A stretch of 64,000 nt of DNA from QZKY01 sp942492925. Lineage in GTDB: Bacteria; Pseudomonadota; Gammaproteobacteria; Burkholderiales; Burkholderiaceae_D. The stretch is from the NCBI GenBank assembly GCA_942492925.1, contig OW818641.1, positions 992,001 through 1,056,000 on the forward strand. The letters are read 5' to 3'. Numbering within the stretch: the stretch's first letter is position 1; each line of letters starts with the position of its first letter. The notes beneath the pieces are model-generated. The model saw only the letters and a list, made by a program, of their open reading frames with translations. It did no database searches and was not told where the DNA came from. Positions 25,544-35,604 of the stretch are shown piece after piece. The position numbers were made by a program, and so were the translations under genes.

Positions 25544-27988
25544 TCATTTGAGCGAAAAATCCACACGGCTTGATTTGGGTTTGCTGTCATCTTTGGCGGC
25601 AACCTTGCTGGCGAGGATGAAAATGCGTTCAGTCGGAACACCGCCCTTCGTGACCAGCCATTCCTTCGTGGCTTGCGCGCGCCGGTTGCCGAGCGCAATC
25701 AAGTCGTCGTTCGTGATTTTGGCTTTGAGGAGCAACAGTCGTTTGCGCTGGAGTCCGGCTTTGACAAGGCCTTGGCTGTCGCTGTCAGGATCGACGATGC
25801 CGGTGATTTCGAGTTTCAGCGCCGGCCGGTCATTCAAGGCTTTGGCCAGTGCCGTCAGCTTGGCTTCGTTTTGCTTGAGGATTGTCGCCTGTCCCGCATC
25901 AAACGCAATCCAGCTCAATTCCTCTCCGCCGCCCAAAGCCGAGGCGAGCAGGGAGAAGGGGGCGGTGGCGGCTTTTGTCAGCAGGTTCACGACGACTTGC
26001 ACGATGACGCCGCCAACAGAAAACTCGGGATCATCGAGCGAACCACGGATCGGCAGGTTGATGTCGATAACGCCGTTCCTGTCGCGCAGCAATGCGACGG
26101 CAAGCGTGACGGGCAGCGTGGTGGCGGAAGGGCTATCGACTTTTTCGCCGAACGTGAGTTGATCCAGCACCAGCCGGTTCTCGGCGCTGAGTTGGCGGCG
26201 ATCCAGTTTGTATGAAACCGCGAACGACAGCTGTCCTTTCTGGATGCCGTATCCTGCGTATTTGTCGGCATAGGGACTCAGGGGAGCGAGTTCCATTCCC
26301 TTGACGGAAGCTTTCAGGTCGAGGAAGAGTTCGTCTTTCAACGGATTCACTTTCCCACGGATTTGCAGGGGCGCGCTATTGACCATACCGCGCAAGGCGA
26401 CGCTCGCCGTCGATTTTGCGTCCGATGACAGGCCCGCGATGGTGCCGCCAAGCCCAAGGAGGTTGGCCGTGTAGTGAGGGGTGATGTAATTGTCCGTGAA
26501 GAGAACCTTGCCGTTGCTGAGCGTCACCGAGCCGATGGTGATTGGCGGGGACGGGGCCGTGACGGTCTTGCCGGGCAGGTGTCGGGATGTTTTCGTATTG
26601 GTTGCTGCTTGCGTTTCTTTCGCATCGTCCGTTTCGGAGGCATCCGTCAGGCGTTTGTCTTTTCCGCTTCGGACGATATCCTGCAAGTTGATCCGGCCTT
26701 TTCGGTTGACGATGATGCGCGCGTAAAAATCATCCAGCGCGATGTGATCGATCGCGAGCGAGAAGGGGCGAAGATGCGCCTGGACACCATTGATGGCGAG
26801 TGATTGCCAGCGCAGAAAATCGTCGACGTTGAACTTGTCAACTGTCGCGACGTTTCCCAGCAAGAGATTGCCCGTAAATGCCCCGCCCATCGCGCCACTT
26901 GTCTCCTGCGCCAGCGCAAGGGATCCGTTTGCAGAGAGCTGCGCGCTCGTGATGAACAGGTTGACTTGCTCGGTGAAATACGGTTGCAGCGCGGTGATGT
27001 CGGCCGCCTTGATGTCCAGTGCAAGATGGGCTTGCAACGGCGTCGGCGCGAGCGTTCCGTTGACAGCGATGCTGCCGGTGTCGTTGACTGCCGCTTTCAA
27101 GGCCAGCGTTCCCTTTTCCCCAGGTTTTGTCGAGAGGTGTTGCACATCCAGCGAGAGGTTAGAAACGGTTGTCACGGCGGACTTTTTTGGGTGATGGTCT
27201 TCGATTTGCGCGCGCCAGTTGGCGATGGCGATCTTTTCAATGACGGCAACAAAAGGGGGCGTGTCGTTTTTGTCCGGGGTGCTTGCGGCGCGTGCAGATG
27301 CGACGGCGGCTTTCGGCTGCGATGCGCCGCCCTTGTGATGCTTGACGGTGAACTGCGCACTGTTTGAAAGGACTTCGGCGACGCTGGCTTCGCGCTTGCC
27401 AAGATCTACCGACACGTCGTTTACGGCGAGATCGAATTTTTCAATCAACGCGTTGATTGGGCGGGATGAAAAGGCGTCGTCATACGCGAAGCTGCCGCCT
27501 TCGATGCTTATTTTGTCCACCAGCAGACGCAGGGTAGTGTCTGAAGGTGTTGGCGCGGGTACTGCGGGGGGCGCGATGATGTCGTCAATGTTGTAACGAC
27601 CGTCACCGTTGCGCGCCACGCGAAAATAGGGGTTGATCAGTTTCAGTTCCTCAATGACTGGCGCCAACCGGAACAGGGATTGAATGGACGAGTTGACTTT
27701 CAGTTCGTCGAAGGAGGCAAAGACCGTGTTGCCGTCTGGTTCCATCAGCTTGAATTTCTGGACGGTGACCGTCAGCGTGTAAGGGTTGACGGTGATGCGC
27801 TCGAGGGTGACGGGACGATGGAGTTTGTCAGCGATCAGTTTTTCCGTTTGTGATCGGATGATGCTGGGAAGGGTGAAATACCCGATCAGGCCAAACAGCA
27901 CCAGGAAGAGGCTCAGGCCAATCAGCGCGCGCTGGATCTTTTTTTTCAGGGCGATCTCGACGATGCGTTGCCAATCAATGCCTTTCAT
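25544..27988 (-). CDS. DUF748 (AsmA-like) envelope protein, shorter paralogue
   Basis: 814 residues with a single N-terminal membrane helix (ALIGLSLFLVLFGLIGYFTLPSII) and a long periplasmic part with DUF748 sequence (LHRPVTLERITVNPYTLTVTVQKFKLMEPDG). The C-terminal ~110 residues resemble an OmpA-like fold (FDAGQATILKQNEAKL ... NRRAQATKEWLVTKGGVPTERIFILAS). DUF748 belongs with AsmA-like proteins thought to bridge inner and outer membrane and move lipids; function here is inference. A good AGGAG site precedes the ATG. It lies 114 bases downstream of a longer paralogue and has lost about 55 residues in the C-terminal domain relative to it. Confidence 0.82.
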   Translation of the reverse strand: MKGIDWQRIVEIALKKKIQRALIGLSLFLVLFGLIGYFTLPSIIRSQTEKLIADKLHRPVTLERITVNPYTLTVTVQKFKLMEPDGNTVFASFDELKVNSSIQSLFRLAPVIEELKLINPYFRVARNGDGRYNIDDIIAPPAVPAPTPSDTTLRLLVDKISIEGGSFAYDDAFSSRPINALIEKFDLAVNDVSVDLGKREASVAEVLSNSAQFTVKHHKGGASQPKAAVASARAASTPDKNDTPPFVAVIEKIAIANWRAQIEDHHPKKSAVTTVSNLSLDVQHLSTKPGEKGTLALKAAVNDTGSIAVNGTLAPTPLQAHLALDIKAADITALQPYFTEQVNLFITSAQLSANGSLALAQETSGAMGGAFTGNLLLGNVATVDKFNVDDFLRWQSLAINGVQAHLRPFSLAIDHIALDDFYARIIVNRKGRINLQDIVRSGKDKRLTDASETDDAKETQAATNTKTSRHLPGKTVTAPSPPITIGSVTLSNGKVLFTDNYITPHYTANLLGLGGTIAGLSSDAKSTASVALRGMVNSAPLQIRGKVNPLKDELFLDLKASVKGMELAPLSPYADKYAGYGIQKGQLSFAVSYKLDRRQLSAENRLVLDQLTFGEKVDSPSATTLPVTLAVALLRDRNGVIDINLPIRGSLDDPEFSVGGVIVQVVVNLLTKAATAPFSLLASALGGGEELSWIAFDAGQATILKQNEAKLTALAKALNDRPALKLEITGIVDPDSDSQGLVKAGLQRKRLLLLKAKITNDDLIALGNRRAQATKEWLVTKGGVPTERIFILASKVAAKDDSKPKSSRVDFSLK

Positions 27989-28102
27989 AGCGATCTCCTG
28001 GGTGTGCGCGGTGCTGAGTGAGGAATGCTTGCGTCAAAACCTATCACGGGCAGTCCTTTATGGCCTTGTCATATCTCATAAGGCCGGGCGTTGAGGCAAG
28101 CG

Positions 28103-30802
28103 TTATTTGATCGCAAACTCCACCCGACTAAATTTAGCCTTGCCGTCCGCCTTGTCGTCTTCCTTGTCCGCAAGTCTGCCAGACCGGATGTAAACGCGCG
28201 CGCCTTGCACCTGGCCTTTTGACATCAGCCATTCCTTGGTAGAGACGGCGCGTTGTGTGGCGAGCGCGTTCAGTTCTTCAGGCCCCACTTTCACTTTTTG
28301 CAGCAGCGATTGTTCCATTTCCGTCACGGACATTTTTCCAGCCAGCGCGCGCAGGCTAAGCAGGTTTTCGCTGCGATAAACCTGTCTGATGAGTATGGGA
28401 TATTCTGTTTTGGTGATCTCGACTTTGTTCGGGGCAAGATTCTTGCCTTTTTCTCCCATGTTCTTGATCTTGGCGGCGCGCAGTTTTCGCTGGAGCGTGG
28501 CATGGGCGAGTCCTGCCTTGTCCGTGTCGGGATCGGCCAAGCCCGTGACTTCCAGCTTGAGTTCGGGACGCTGCTTGAGCGCTTCGGCTAACGTGTTCAG
28601 TTTTTCTTCCTGCTGTGCGGGAATGGCGGACTGTCCCGCATCGAATTCGAGCCAGCCCAAATCTTCATGGTCGCCGAACAGGGAACCCAGCAAGGCAAAC
28701 GGTGAGGTAATGGCTTTGCCCATCATGTTGACGAACGCTTTGCCGATGATGCTGCCGACGGAAAATTCCGGATCGTTCAGCGAACCGCTAATGGGCAGTT
28801 CGATATCGATGACGCCATCGCTGTCGCGCAGCAGCGAAACTGCGAGTTGCACCGGCAGTTTCTCCGCCGTTTCATTTTGGGTGTCTTCGTTGAAGGTCAG
28901 TTGATCCAGGATCAGGCGGTTGTTGGCGGTGAGTTCGCGGTTTTCCACCTTGTAAGCGACCTCAAAAGACAGTTGACCTTTCTCGATACCGTAGCCCGTG
29001 TATTTGCTGGCATAGGCGCTGAGCGGCGAAAGTTCGATGCCGTGCACCTCTGCGTGCAAATCCAGATACAACTCATCTTTCAGCGGGTTGATGTCGCCAT
29101 AGACCATCAGTGGGGCATTGTTGACTTTGCCATGCAAATTGATGGAGGCATTGGTGTTCGCATCGGAAGAGAGTCCGGTGATGGTGCCGCCAAAATCCGT
29201 CAAGGTCGCCTTGTAGTTGGGCTTGATGTAACTGTCCCGGAAGCGAATTTTTCCGTTTTCCAGCGTCACCTTGTTGATTTTGATGGGCGGAAGAAGCGCG
29301 GTGGGGCTGGCTTGCACTGGCCGTGCGGTGACGGGCGGGGCGGCCAGCGGGCCGCTTGTGCCGACAGCCTCTGTTTCTTGCGCGCGCGTTCCTTCATGTG
29401 TTGCAGCGATGGTGGGCGAGGCAGAGGTTGTAGTGGATGGCGCGGGTTCCGGATCCGGCACAATGTCTTGCAGGTTGAAACGACCTTTTTCGTTAACAGT
29501 GATGCGCATGAAATAATCGTTCAGCGCAATATCGTTCACGACAATCGCCAGCGGCGCGATTTGAATGTCAATGCCGTTCAGCGACAGAGATTTCCAGTGC
29601 ATGAGCCGCTTCTCGTTGACCTTGTCCAACGTCATGACATCGTTGAGCGCGATGTCGCCAGCGATGTTGCCGGTCGTGGCTCCCGTTTTGTCCTGTTTCA
29701 GCTTGACGGTTGCATTGCTTGATAGGTTGGCGGAACTGACGAGCAGATTGATCTTGTCTGCGAAGTAGGGCTGGAGTCCGGCGATGTTGATGTCCTTGAT
29801 GGACAATTTCACATCGGCGATCAAGGGCGAAATCGAGACGGCGCCTTTCACATTGAGTTTGCCTTTGGCGTTCACAGCGGCGTTCAGGTGGAAGCTGTTT
29901 TTATTGCTCAAGTTGCTCGAGAGATTCTTTGCATCGAGCGAGATGCGCGAAACGGTCGTGGTGACGGGTGTTTTGAGATGGTGATCTTCGAGTTTTGCGG
30001 CCCAGTTGTCGATGTCGATTTTGCCGATGCTGACGTCGAACGGCTTTTCTTCGTTTTTCGTGCTTTTTTTGCCGCTGCGTTTTAAGGATGCCGTTTGGGA
30101 AGCAGGGGATGCTTCCTTTTTCGCAACGGATGCCACGCGCTCGCGTCGTTTGAGGGTTTTTGCAAAATAGGCGGCATTGTTCGACGTGATCTCGTCGATA
30201 TCGACTTCACGCGCATTCAGGTTGACGACCAAGCCTTTGACGTTCAGCTCGAATTGCTTGAGCGAGGCGTGTAACGGTTGCACATCGTACGCGTCATCGT
30301 AAAGGAAGGTGCCGCCTTCAATCCGGATGTTCTGAATGCGAAATCGGCCAGACAGGGGAGAGGAAGATTCTTCTTTGGGTTGTCGTGCCAGAAAATCGTT
30401 GAAGTTGAATTTGCCTGTGCTGTTGCGCGAGACATGAATATAGGGGTTGACCAATTTCACTCTTCGGATAACCGGCGCTAGTCGCAGCACCGATTCCGGC
30501 GACAGGCTGACGCGAAAACGATCGAAGGACACGAACACGGTTTGTCCGTCCGGCTCCATCAGCTTGAATTTGTGAACGGTCACGGCGAGCCAGTAAGGAC
30601 TGACCGTGATTTTTTCGATGGTGACGGGGCGATGCAATTCCTTGGTCAGAATCTTTTCGGCTTGCGAGCGGATGATGCCCGGGAGCGCGAAATAACCGAC
30701 CACCCCGAACACTATCAGGAAGACAAAAAAGCCAATGACGATGCGCTTGAGTCTCATTTTTTTAGCAATCGCCATGGCGCGCTGCCAGATAGTGCCATTC
30801 AT
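28103..30802 (-). CDS. DUF748 (AsmA-like) envelope protein, longer paralogue
   Basis: 899 residues. An N-terminal helix (IVIGFFVFLIVFGVVGYFALPGII), then DUF748 (LHRPVTIEKITVSPYWLAVTVHKFKLMEPDG), a Ser/Thr/Pro-rich insert near the middle, and a C-terminal OmpA-like region (FDAGQSAIPAQQEEKLNTLAEAL ... TQRAVSTKEWLMSKGQVQGARVYIRS). It is clearly a tandem duplicate of the downstream gene and probably shares its promoter. Divergent from pstS; no PHO box orientation favours it. Role in envelope integrity or lipid transport is inference from the AsmA-like superfamily. Confidence 0.82.
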   Translation of the reverse strand: MNGTIWQRAMAIAKKMRLKRIVIGFFVFLIVFGVVGYFALPGIIRSQAEKILTKELHRPVTIEKITVSPYWLAVTVHKFKLMEPDGQTVFVSFDRFRVSLSPESVLRLAPVIRRVKLVNPYIHVSRNSTGKFNFNDFLARQPKEESSSPLSGRFRIQNIRIEGGTFLYDDAYDVQPLHASLKQFELNVKGLVVNLNAREVDIDEITSNNAAYFAKTLKRRERVASVAKKEASPASQTASLKRSGKKSTKNEEKPFDVSIGKIDIDNWAAKLEDHHLKTPVTTTVSRISLDAKNLSSNLSNKNSFHLNAAVNAKGKLNVKGAVSISPLIADVKLSIKDINIAGLQPYFADKINLLVSSANLSSNATVKLKQDKTGATTGNIAGDIALNDVMTLDKVNEKRLMHWKSLSLNGIDIQIAPLAIVVNDIALNDYFMRITVNEKGRFNLQDIVPDPEPAPSTTTSASPTIAATHEGTRAQETEAVGTSGPLAAPPVTARPVQASPTALLPPIKINKVTLENGKIRFRDSYIKPNYKATLTDFGGTITGLSSDANTNASINLHGKVNNAPLMVYGDINPLKDELYLDLHAEVHGIELSPLSAYASKYTGYGIEKGQLSFEVAYKVENRELTANNRLILDQLTFNEDTQNETAEKLPVQLAVSLLRDSDGVIDIELPISGSLNDPEFSVGSIIGKAFVNMMGKAITSPFALLGSLFGDHEDLGWLEFDAGQSAIPAQQEEKLNTLAEALKQRPELKLEVTGLADPDTDKAGLAHATLQRKLRAAKIKNMGEKGKNLAPNKVEITKTEYPILIRQVYRSENLLSLRALAGKMSVTEMEQSLLQKVKVGPEELNALATQRAVSTKEWLMSKGQVQGARVYIRSGRLADKEDDKADGKAKFSRVEFAIK

Positions 30803-31006
30803 GAGCGTTCTCTTGTAACGGGCCGGAAGGGGGGTACGGCTATGGTCGAGATGGAAACAGATTTCTTTCGAGAAATGTTATCACGATATACAAGGTCAAG
30901 CATTGTCTTATCTCATAAACGTGGGGAGGAACAAAAGTTACGCTTGTCATAGCGGAAAGCGGTATTTTTGACATTCCTGTGACAGTTCCATGACGCGCCC
31001 CAAAGG

Positions 31007-31039
31007 CTGTCATAAAGCTGTCATATTTGGTCATTAAAG
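31007..31039 (+). promoter_or_regulatory. PHO box: three 11-bp PhoB repeats upstream of pstS
   Basis: Three adjacent 11-bp units CTGTCATAAAG, CTGTCATATTT and GGTCATTAAAG. The first 18 bases CTGTCATAAAGCTGTCAT match the classical PhoB consensus (CTGTCATAWAWCTGTCAY) almost exactly. A TATCCA at 31048-31053 lies about where the -10 of a PhoB-activated promoter belongs, because the last repeat replaces the -35. The pstS start is at 31077. Confidence 0.92.
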
Positions 31040-31076
31040 TTTCAGCTATCCAGTGTGGATAAAAAAGGAGACTGAA

Positions 31077-32111
31077 ATGAGATTACATAAATGGTTCGGT
31101 ACGTGTGTGCTGGCGATCTCGGCAGCATCGACGGCGGTAGCAGCAGATATGACGGGCGCGGGCGCGACTTTCCCGTATCCGATTTACGCCAAGTGGGCAC
31201 AAGCTTACAAGCAGGCCACAGGCAACAACATGAATTACCAATCCATCGGTTCCGGTGGTGGCATCAAACAAATCAAGGCCAAGACCGTTGATTTTGGCGC
31301 GTCGGACATGCCTTTGAAAGCAGCAGATCTGAAACAGTCGGGGTTGATTCAATTTCCGGCGATTATTGGCGGCGTGGTGCCCGTTGTAAATGTGGACGGC
31401 ATTCAGCCCGGTCAATTGAAGATGACGGGCAAAGTGCTGGCAGATATTTATCTCGGCAAAATCACCCAGTGGAATGCGCCGGAAATCGCCGCGATCAATC
31501 CGGGCCTTGCACTGCCGAACCGTTCCATTACCGTGATACACCGCGCAGATGGATCGGGCACGTCTTTTCTGTGGACTGACTATCTTTCAAAAATGAGTGG
31601 GGAATTCAAAAGCAAGGTCGGTGCAGGCACGGCGGTGAAGTGGCCAGCCGGCGTCGGCGGCAAGGGCAATGAAGGTGTGGCAGCGAATGTGCAGCGCATC
31701 AAAGGCGCCATCGGTTATGTCGAATATGCCTATGCGAAGAAGAATCGCATTCCGCACACGCAATTGCAAAACAAGAGCGGTAACTTCGTGCAGCCGGAAG
31801 ATGCAACGTTCAAAGCGGCAGCCGCTGGCGCACAGTGGGCTAAGACGCCGGGTTTTGGCGTGGTGCTGACGAATCAGGCTGGCGCGCAGAGCTGGCCGAT
31901 TGCCGGAGCATCGTTCATCCTGATGCAGAAAACCCAAGCCGACGCAACAAAAGGGCAAGCCGTCCTGAAGTTCTTTGACTGGGCTTATGCGAATGGCGGC
32001 GCGATGGCGACTGAACTTGATTATGTGGCGATGCCAACTTCTGTTACTAAGCTGATCCAGGCGGAATGGAAAAAGCAAATCAAGGATGGCGCCAATCAGC
32101 CGATTTGGTAA
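31077..32111 (+). CDS. pstS: Phosphate ABC transporter, periplasmic binding protein
   Basis: 344 residues from an ATG with AAGGAGA upstream. Signal peptide ending STAVAADM, then the PstS start GAGATFPYPIYAKWAQAY, the phosphate-ligand loops SIGSGGGIKQIKAKTVDFGASD and HRADGSGTSFLWTDYLS. It captures inorganic phosphate in the periplasm and feeds PstCAB. Directly under the PHO box, so strongly induced by phosphate starvation. Confidence 0.97.
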   Translation: MRLHKWFGTCVLAISAASTAVAADMTGAGATFPYPIYAKWAQAYKQATGNNMNYQSIGSGGGIKQIKAKTVDFGASDMPLKAADLKQSGLIQFPAIIGGVVPVVNVDGIQPGQLKMTGKVLADIYLGKITQWNAPEIAAINPGLALPNRSITVIHRADGSGTSFLWTDYLSKMSGEFKSKVGAGTAVKWPAGVGGKGNEGVAANVQRIKGAIGYVEYAYAKKNRIPHTQLQNKSGNFVQPEDATFKAAAAGAQWAKTPGFGVVLTNQAGAQSWPIAGASFILMQKTQADATKGQAVLKFFDWAYANGGAMATELDYVAMPTSVTKLIQAEWKKQIKDGANQPIW

Positions 32112-32152
32112 AGCATCCGTCACTGACATTGAATATAAAAAGGAATCACACC

Positions 32153-33142
32153 ATGCCCACCGCTGCCACACATCACGAACCGGCCGTGCCGAGAAAGGTC
32201 AAGGCCTCCGTGCGCTGGCAGCGTTGGGCGGATTTTATTTTTCACAAGGTGACATTAGGGTTTGCGCTGAGTGTGTTTGTGGTGCTGGCGGGGATCATCG
32301 TGGCGCTGGTGTACGGGGCCTGGCCCGCGTTCAAGGAGTTTGGGCCGGGGTTCATCACGACGGTGGAATGGGACCCGGTCAATGACAAATACGGTGCGAT
32401 GATTGCGATCGTGGGGACGTTGGTGACCTCCCTTATTGCGCTGTTGATCGCGTTTCCGATCAGTTTCGGAATTGCGCTCTTTTTGACGGAAATCTGCCCG
32501 ACGTGGTTGCGCCGCCCGATGGGCGCGGCAGTCGAATTGCTCGCCGGGATTCCCAGCATCATCTACGGCATGTGGGGCTTGTTCGTGTTTGCCCCGATTT
32601 TTGCCGATTACGTGCAACCGGCCTTGATGAAGACGCTCGGACAACTGCCATATTTAGGTCAACTGTTCCAAGGCCCCATGATGGGCATCGGCATTCTGAC
32701 GGCAGGCGTCATTTTATCGATCATGATTATTCCGTTCATTGCCTCGGTGATGCGCGACGTGTTCGAGACGGTCCCCACGGTACTCAAAGAATCGGCCTAC
32801 GCGCTGGGCTGCACCAAATGGGAAGTGGTACGCAAGGTCGTGTTGCCCTACACCCGCACCGGCGTGGTCGGCGGCGTGATGCTCGGTTTAGGCAGAGCGC
32901 TGGGCGAGACCATGGCGATCACGTTTGTGATCGGCAATGCCCATAAGCTGGACTGGTCCTTGTTTGCGGCTGGTAACAGCATTGCCTCGGCACTGGCCAA
33001 CGAATTTGCCGAAGCGGACTCCAAATTGCATGTCGCCTCGCTCTTTGGGCTGGGTCTGATTCTCTTTGTGATTACCTTCATCGTGCTTACCGCCGCCAAA
33101 CTCATGCTCATGCGCCTATCCAAAAAGGAGGGGCTGAAATGA
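32153..33142 (+). CDS. pstC: Phosphate ABC transporter permease PstC
   Basis: 329 residues starting MPTAATHHEP after AAAAAGGAA; the longer frame that begins inside pstS is not used. Six membrane helices and the permease EAA-type loop KESAYALGCTKWEVVRKVVLPYTRTGVVGG. The start FHKVTLGFALSVFVVLAGII is typical PstC. It overlaps pstA by four bases. Confidence 0.96.
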   Translation: MPTAATHHEPAVPRKVKASVRWQRWADFIFHKVTLGFALSVFVVLAGIIVALVYGAWPAFKEFGPGFITTVEWDPVNDKYGAMIAIVGTLVTSLIALLIAFPISFGIALFLTEICPTWLRRPMGAAVELLAGIPSIIYGMWGLFVFAPIFADYVQPALMKTLGQLPYLGQLFQGPMMGIGILTAGVILSIMIIPFIASVMRDVFETVPTVLKESAYALGCTKWEVVRKVVLPYTRTGVVGGVMLGLGRALGETMAITFVIGNAHKLDWSLFAAGNSIASALANEFAEADSKLHVASLFGLGLILFVITFIVLTAAKLMLMRLSKKEGLK

Positions 33143-34038
33143 AGCCGCACACCATTCTCCAGCACGCCGCTCATCCGCACGCCCAGGCGTCCAGCAACGC
33201 GGTCTACAAACGGCGTCTGTGGTGGCACCGGATGGGCCTGGCCTTTTCCTTCGGGGCCATGGCCATCGGGATGCTGTTTCTTGCCTGGATATTGGGCACC
33301 CTCCTCTTCAAAGGATTTGGCGCACTCAATCTGGCGATGTTCACCCAAAGTACCCCGCCTCCCGGCGAAGAAGGTGGCGGCCTGGCCAATGCGATTGTCG
33401 GCAGTGTGATGATGGTCGGCCTGTCCACCCTGATCAGCACGCCCATTGGCATCATGGCCGGGATATATCTGGCCGAATACGGGGACCGAAGCCGCTTTGC
33501 CCAAGTGACCCGGTTTGTAGTCGATATCATGCTCTCGGCACCTTCGATTGTGATTGGCCTGTTTGTTTACGCGCTGTATGTGATGCACACCAAACACTTC
33601 TCCGGCTGGGCGGGCAGTTTTGCGATTTCCCTGATTGCCGTACCTGTTGTGGTACGCACCACGGACAACATGCTCGCCATGGTGCCGGTGAGCTTGAGAG
33701 AAGCGGCTTACGCATTAGGCGCACCGCGCTGGAAAGTCGCTACGGCGATTCGCTTAAGAGCCGTGCGCGCCGGGATTCTGACCGGTGTCTTGCTGGCGGT
33801 GGCCCGGATATCCGGCGAGACCGCGCCCTTGCTCTTTACCGCGCTCAATAACCAGTTCTTCAGCACCAACATGAACCAGCCCATGGCCAATCTGCCGGTC
33901 GTAATCTTCCAGTTTGCGATGAGCCCGTACGACAACTGGCGCGCGCTGGCCTGGGGCGGTTCCCTGTTGATTGCAGTCGGCGTGCTGGGTCTCAATATTC
34001 TCTCTCGCACCCTGTTTAGCCAAAAGAAAGAAAGCTAA
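33139..34038 (+). CDS. pstA: Phosphate ABC transporter permease PstA
   Basis: 299 residues, start in an ATGA overlap with pstC and AAGGAGG just upstream. Six membrane helices, and the EAA loop LREAAYALGAPRWKVATAIRLRAVRAGILTG. The segment TPIGIMAGIYLAEYGDRSRFA is characteristic of PstA. Pairs with PstC in the inner membrane. Confidence 0.96.
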   Translation: MKPHTILQHAAHPHAQASSNAVYKRRLWWHRMGLAFSFGAMAIGMLFLAWILGTLLFKGFGALNLAMFTQSTPPPGEEGGGLANAIVGSVMMVGLSTLISTPIGIMAGIYLAEYGDRSRFAQVTRFVVDIMLSAPSIVIGLFVYALYVMHTKHFSGWAGSFAISLIAVPVVVRTTDNMLAMVPVSLREAAYALGAPRWKVATAIRLRAVRAGILTGVLLAVARISGETAPLLFTALNNQFFSTNMNQPMANLPVVIFQFAMSPYDNWRALAWGGSLLIAVGVLGLNILSRTLFSQKKES

Positions 34039-34052
34039 GTGAAAGACAAATC

Positions 34053-34868
34053 ATGAAGATGCAGGACATCCCGAACAGCACCGCCAGCACGTCAGATACC
34101 CCTGACACGCTCACCCAGACTTCAATCGATATCCGGGGACTGGACTTTTACTACGGCGACTTCCAGGGGCTCAAAGACATCAATCTGACCATCGCGCACA
34201 AGAAAGTCACCGCCTTCATCGGCCCGTCCGGTTGCGGCAAGTCGACCTTGTTGCGCACCCTGAACCGCATGTACGACCTGTATCCCGGCCATCGGGCCGA
34301 AGGGCAAATCCTGTTTCAGGGCCGCGATATTCTGGGACCCGACGAAGACGTCAACATGCTGCGCGCCAGAATCGGCATGGTGTTTCAAAAGCCGACGCCG
34401 TTCCCCATGTCGATCTACGAAAACATCGCCTTTGGGGTGCGGCTGTACGAACGGCTCTCGCGCGGCGAGATGGATGAGCGGGTCGAATGGGCCTTGAAAC
34501 AGGCGGCTCTGTGGGACGAAGTGAAAGACAAACTCGGCCAAAGTGGTTTGAGTCTGTCGGGTGGTCAGCAGCAGCGCTTGTGCATCGCGCGCTGCGTGGC
34601 GGTCAAGCCGGAAGTGTTGCTGCTGGACGAACCCACTTCAGCGCTCGATCCGATCTCGACGGCCAAGATCGAAGAATTGATCACGGAATTGAAAGAAGAT
34701 TATACGATTGCGATTGTGACGCACAATATGCAGCAGGCGGCGCGCTGCTCCGATTGCACGGCGTATCTGTACTTGGGCGAACTGGTCGAATTCGGCAAGA
34801 CGGATCAAATCTTCTTGCGGCCCAGCAAGAAAGAAACGCAAGATTACATCACCGGACGATTTGGATAA
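34053..34868 (+). CDS. pstB: Phosphate ABC transporter ATPase PstB
   Basis: 271 residues. Walker A GPSGCGKST, signature LSGGQQQRLCIARC, Walker B VLLLDEPTSALD, H-loop VTHNMQQAARCSD. The N-terminal 25 residues are Ser/Thr-rich and poorly conserved. It energises phosphate uptake and helps signal phosphate status to PhoR through PhoU. Confidence 0.97.
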   Translation: MKMQDIPNSTASTSDTPDTLTQTSIDIRGLDFYYGDFQGLKDINLTIAHKKVTAFIGPSGCGKSTLLRTLNRMYDLYPGHRAEGQILFQGRDILGPDEDVNMLRARIGMVFQKPTPFPMSIYENIAFGVRLYERLSRGEMDERVEWALKQAALWDEVKDKLGQSGLSLSGGQQQRLCIARCVAVKPEVLLLDEPTSALDPISTAKIEELITELKEDYTIAIVTHNMQQAARCSDCTAYLYLGELVEFGKTDQIFLRPSKKETQDYITGRFG

Positions 34869-34887
34869 TTCAACGAGGACAAAGCAT

Positions 34888-35592
34888 ATGGCTCAGGAAC
34901 ATTTATCGAAACGATACGACCGGGATCTGGAAACCATCCGATCTCGCGTCCTCCAGATGGGTGGACTCGTCGAGGCACAGTTCCGCGATGCAATGGCATC
35001 GCTGCACGAAGGCAGTGCAGCGATGGCGGAGAAAGTGATACAAGGTGATGTGGAAGTTAACCAGCTCGACGTCAGCCTGGACAATGTCTGCACGCAGCTG
35101 ATCGTGCGGCGTCAACCGGCTGCCAACGATTTGCGTACGGTGATGGCCACGACCAAGATCGTGACGGATCTGGAACGTATTGGCGATGAAGCGACCAAGA
35201 TTGCCCGTTCAGCGAAGAACCTGCAAAACCGTAACGTGGTGCTCATGAATCACTACCAGACGATTCGAGGCATTGCAGACACGGCCAGCGAGATGCTGCA
35301 CGATGCGCTGGATGCGTTTGCGCGACTGGATCGAGAGTTGGCCGTCAGGCTGATCGGTCGGGATGCATTAATTGATCGGGAGTTCAATGCGATGATGATC
35401 GACCTGATTGATTGCATGACGAAGGAACCGCTGACGATTTCAGCCTCGCTGGATTTGCTCTGGATTGCAAAAGCCATTGAGCGGATTGGGGATCATTCGA
35501 CAAATGTTGCCGAACAAGTAATATACATTGTCGAAGGGAAGGACATCCGTCATACTGACTACGCTACGACTCAAACGGATTTGCTGGAATAA
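34888..35592 (+). CDS. phoU: Phosphate signalling protein PhoU
   Basis: 234 residues, start MAQEHLSKRYDRDLETIRSRVLQMGG after a GAGG site. Two PhoU three-helix repeats with the metal-binding motifs LERIGDEATKIA and IERIGDHSTNVAE (ExxxDxxxN-type). Negative regulator linking PstSCAB to PhoR. Located between pstB and phoB, as is common in Burkholderiales. Confidence 0.96.
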   Translation: MAQEHLSKRYDRDLETIRSRVLQMGGLVEAQFRDAMASLHEGSAAMAEKVIQGDVEVNQLDVSLDNVCTQLIVRRQPAANDLRTVMATTKIVTDLERIGDEATKIARSAKNLQNRNVVLMNHYQTIRGIADTASEMLHDALDAFARLDRELAVRLIGRDALIDREFNAMMIDLIDCMTKEPLTISASLDLLWIAKAIERIGDHSTNVAEQVIYIVEGKDIRHTDYATTQTDLLE

Positions 35593-35604
35593 CGATTGAA
35601 CGAT

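Noticed and set aside
32066..32152. Upstream extension of pstC inside pstS
   Set aside because: A good ribosome site and the normal PstC N-terminus start at 32153.
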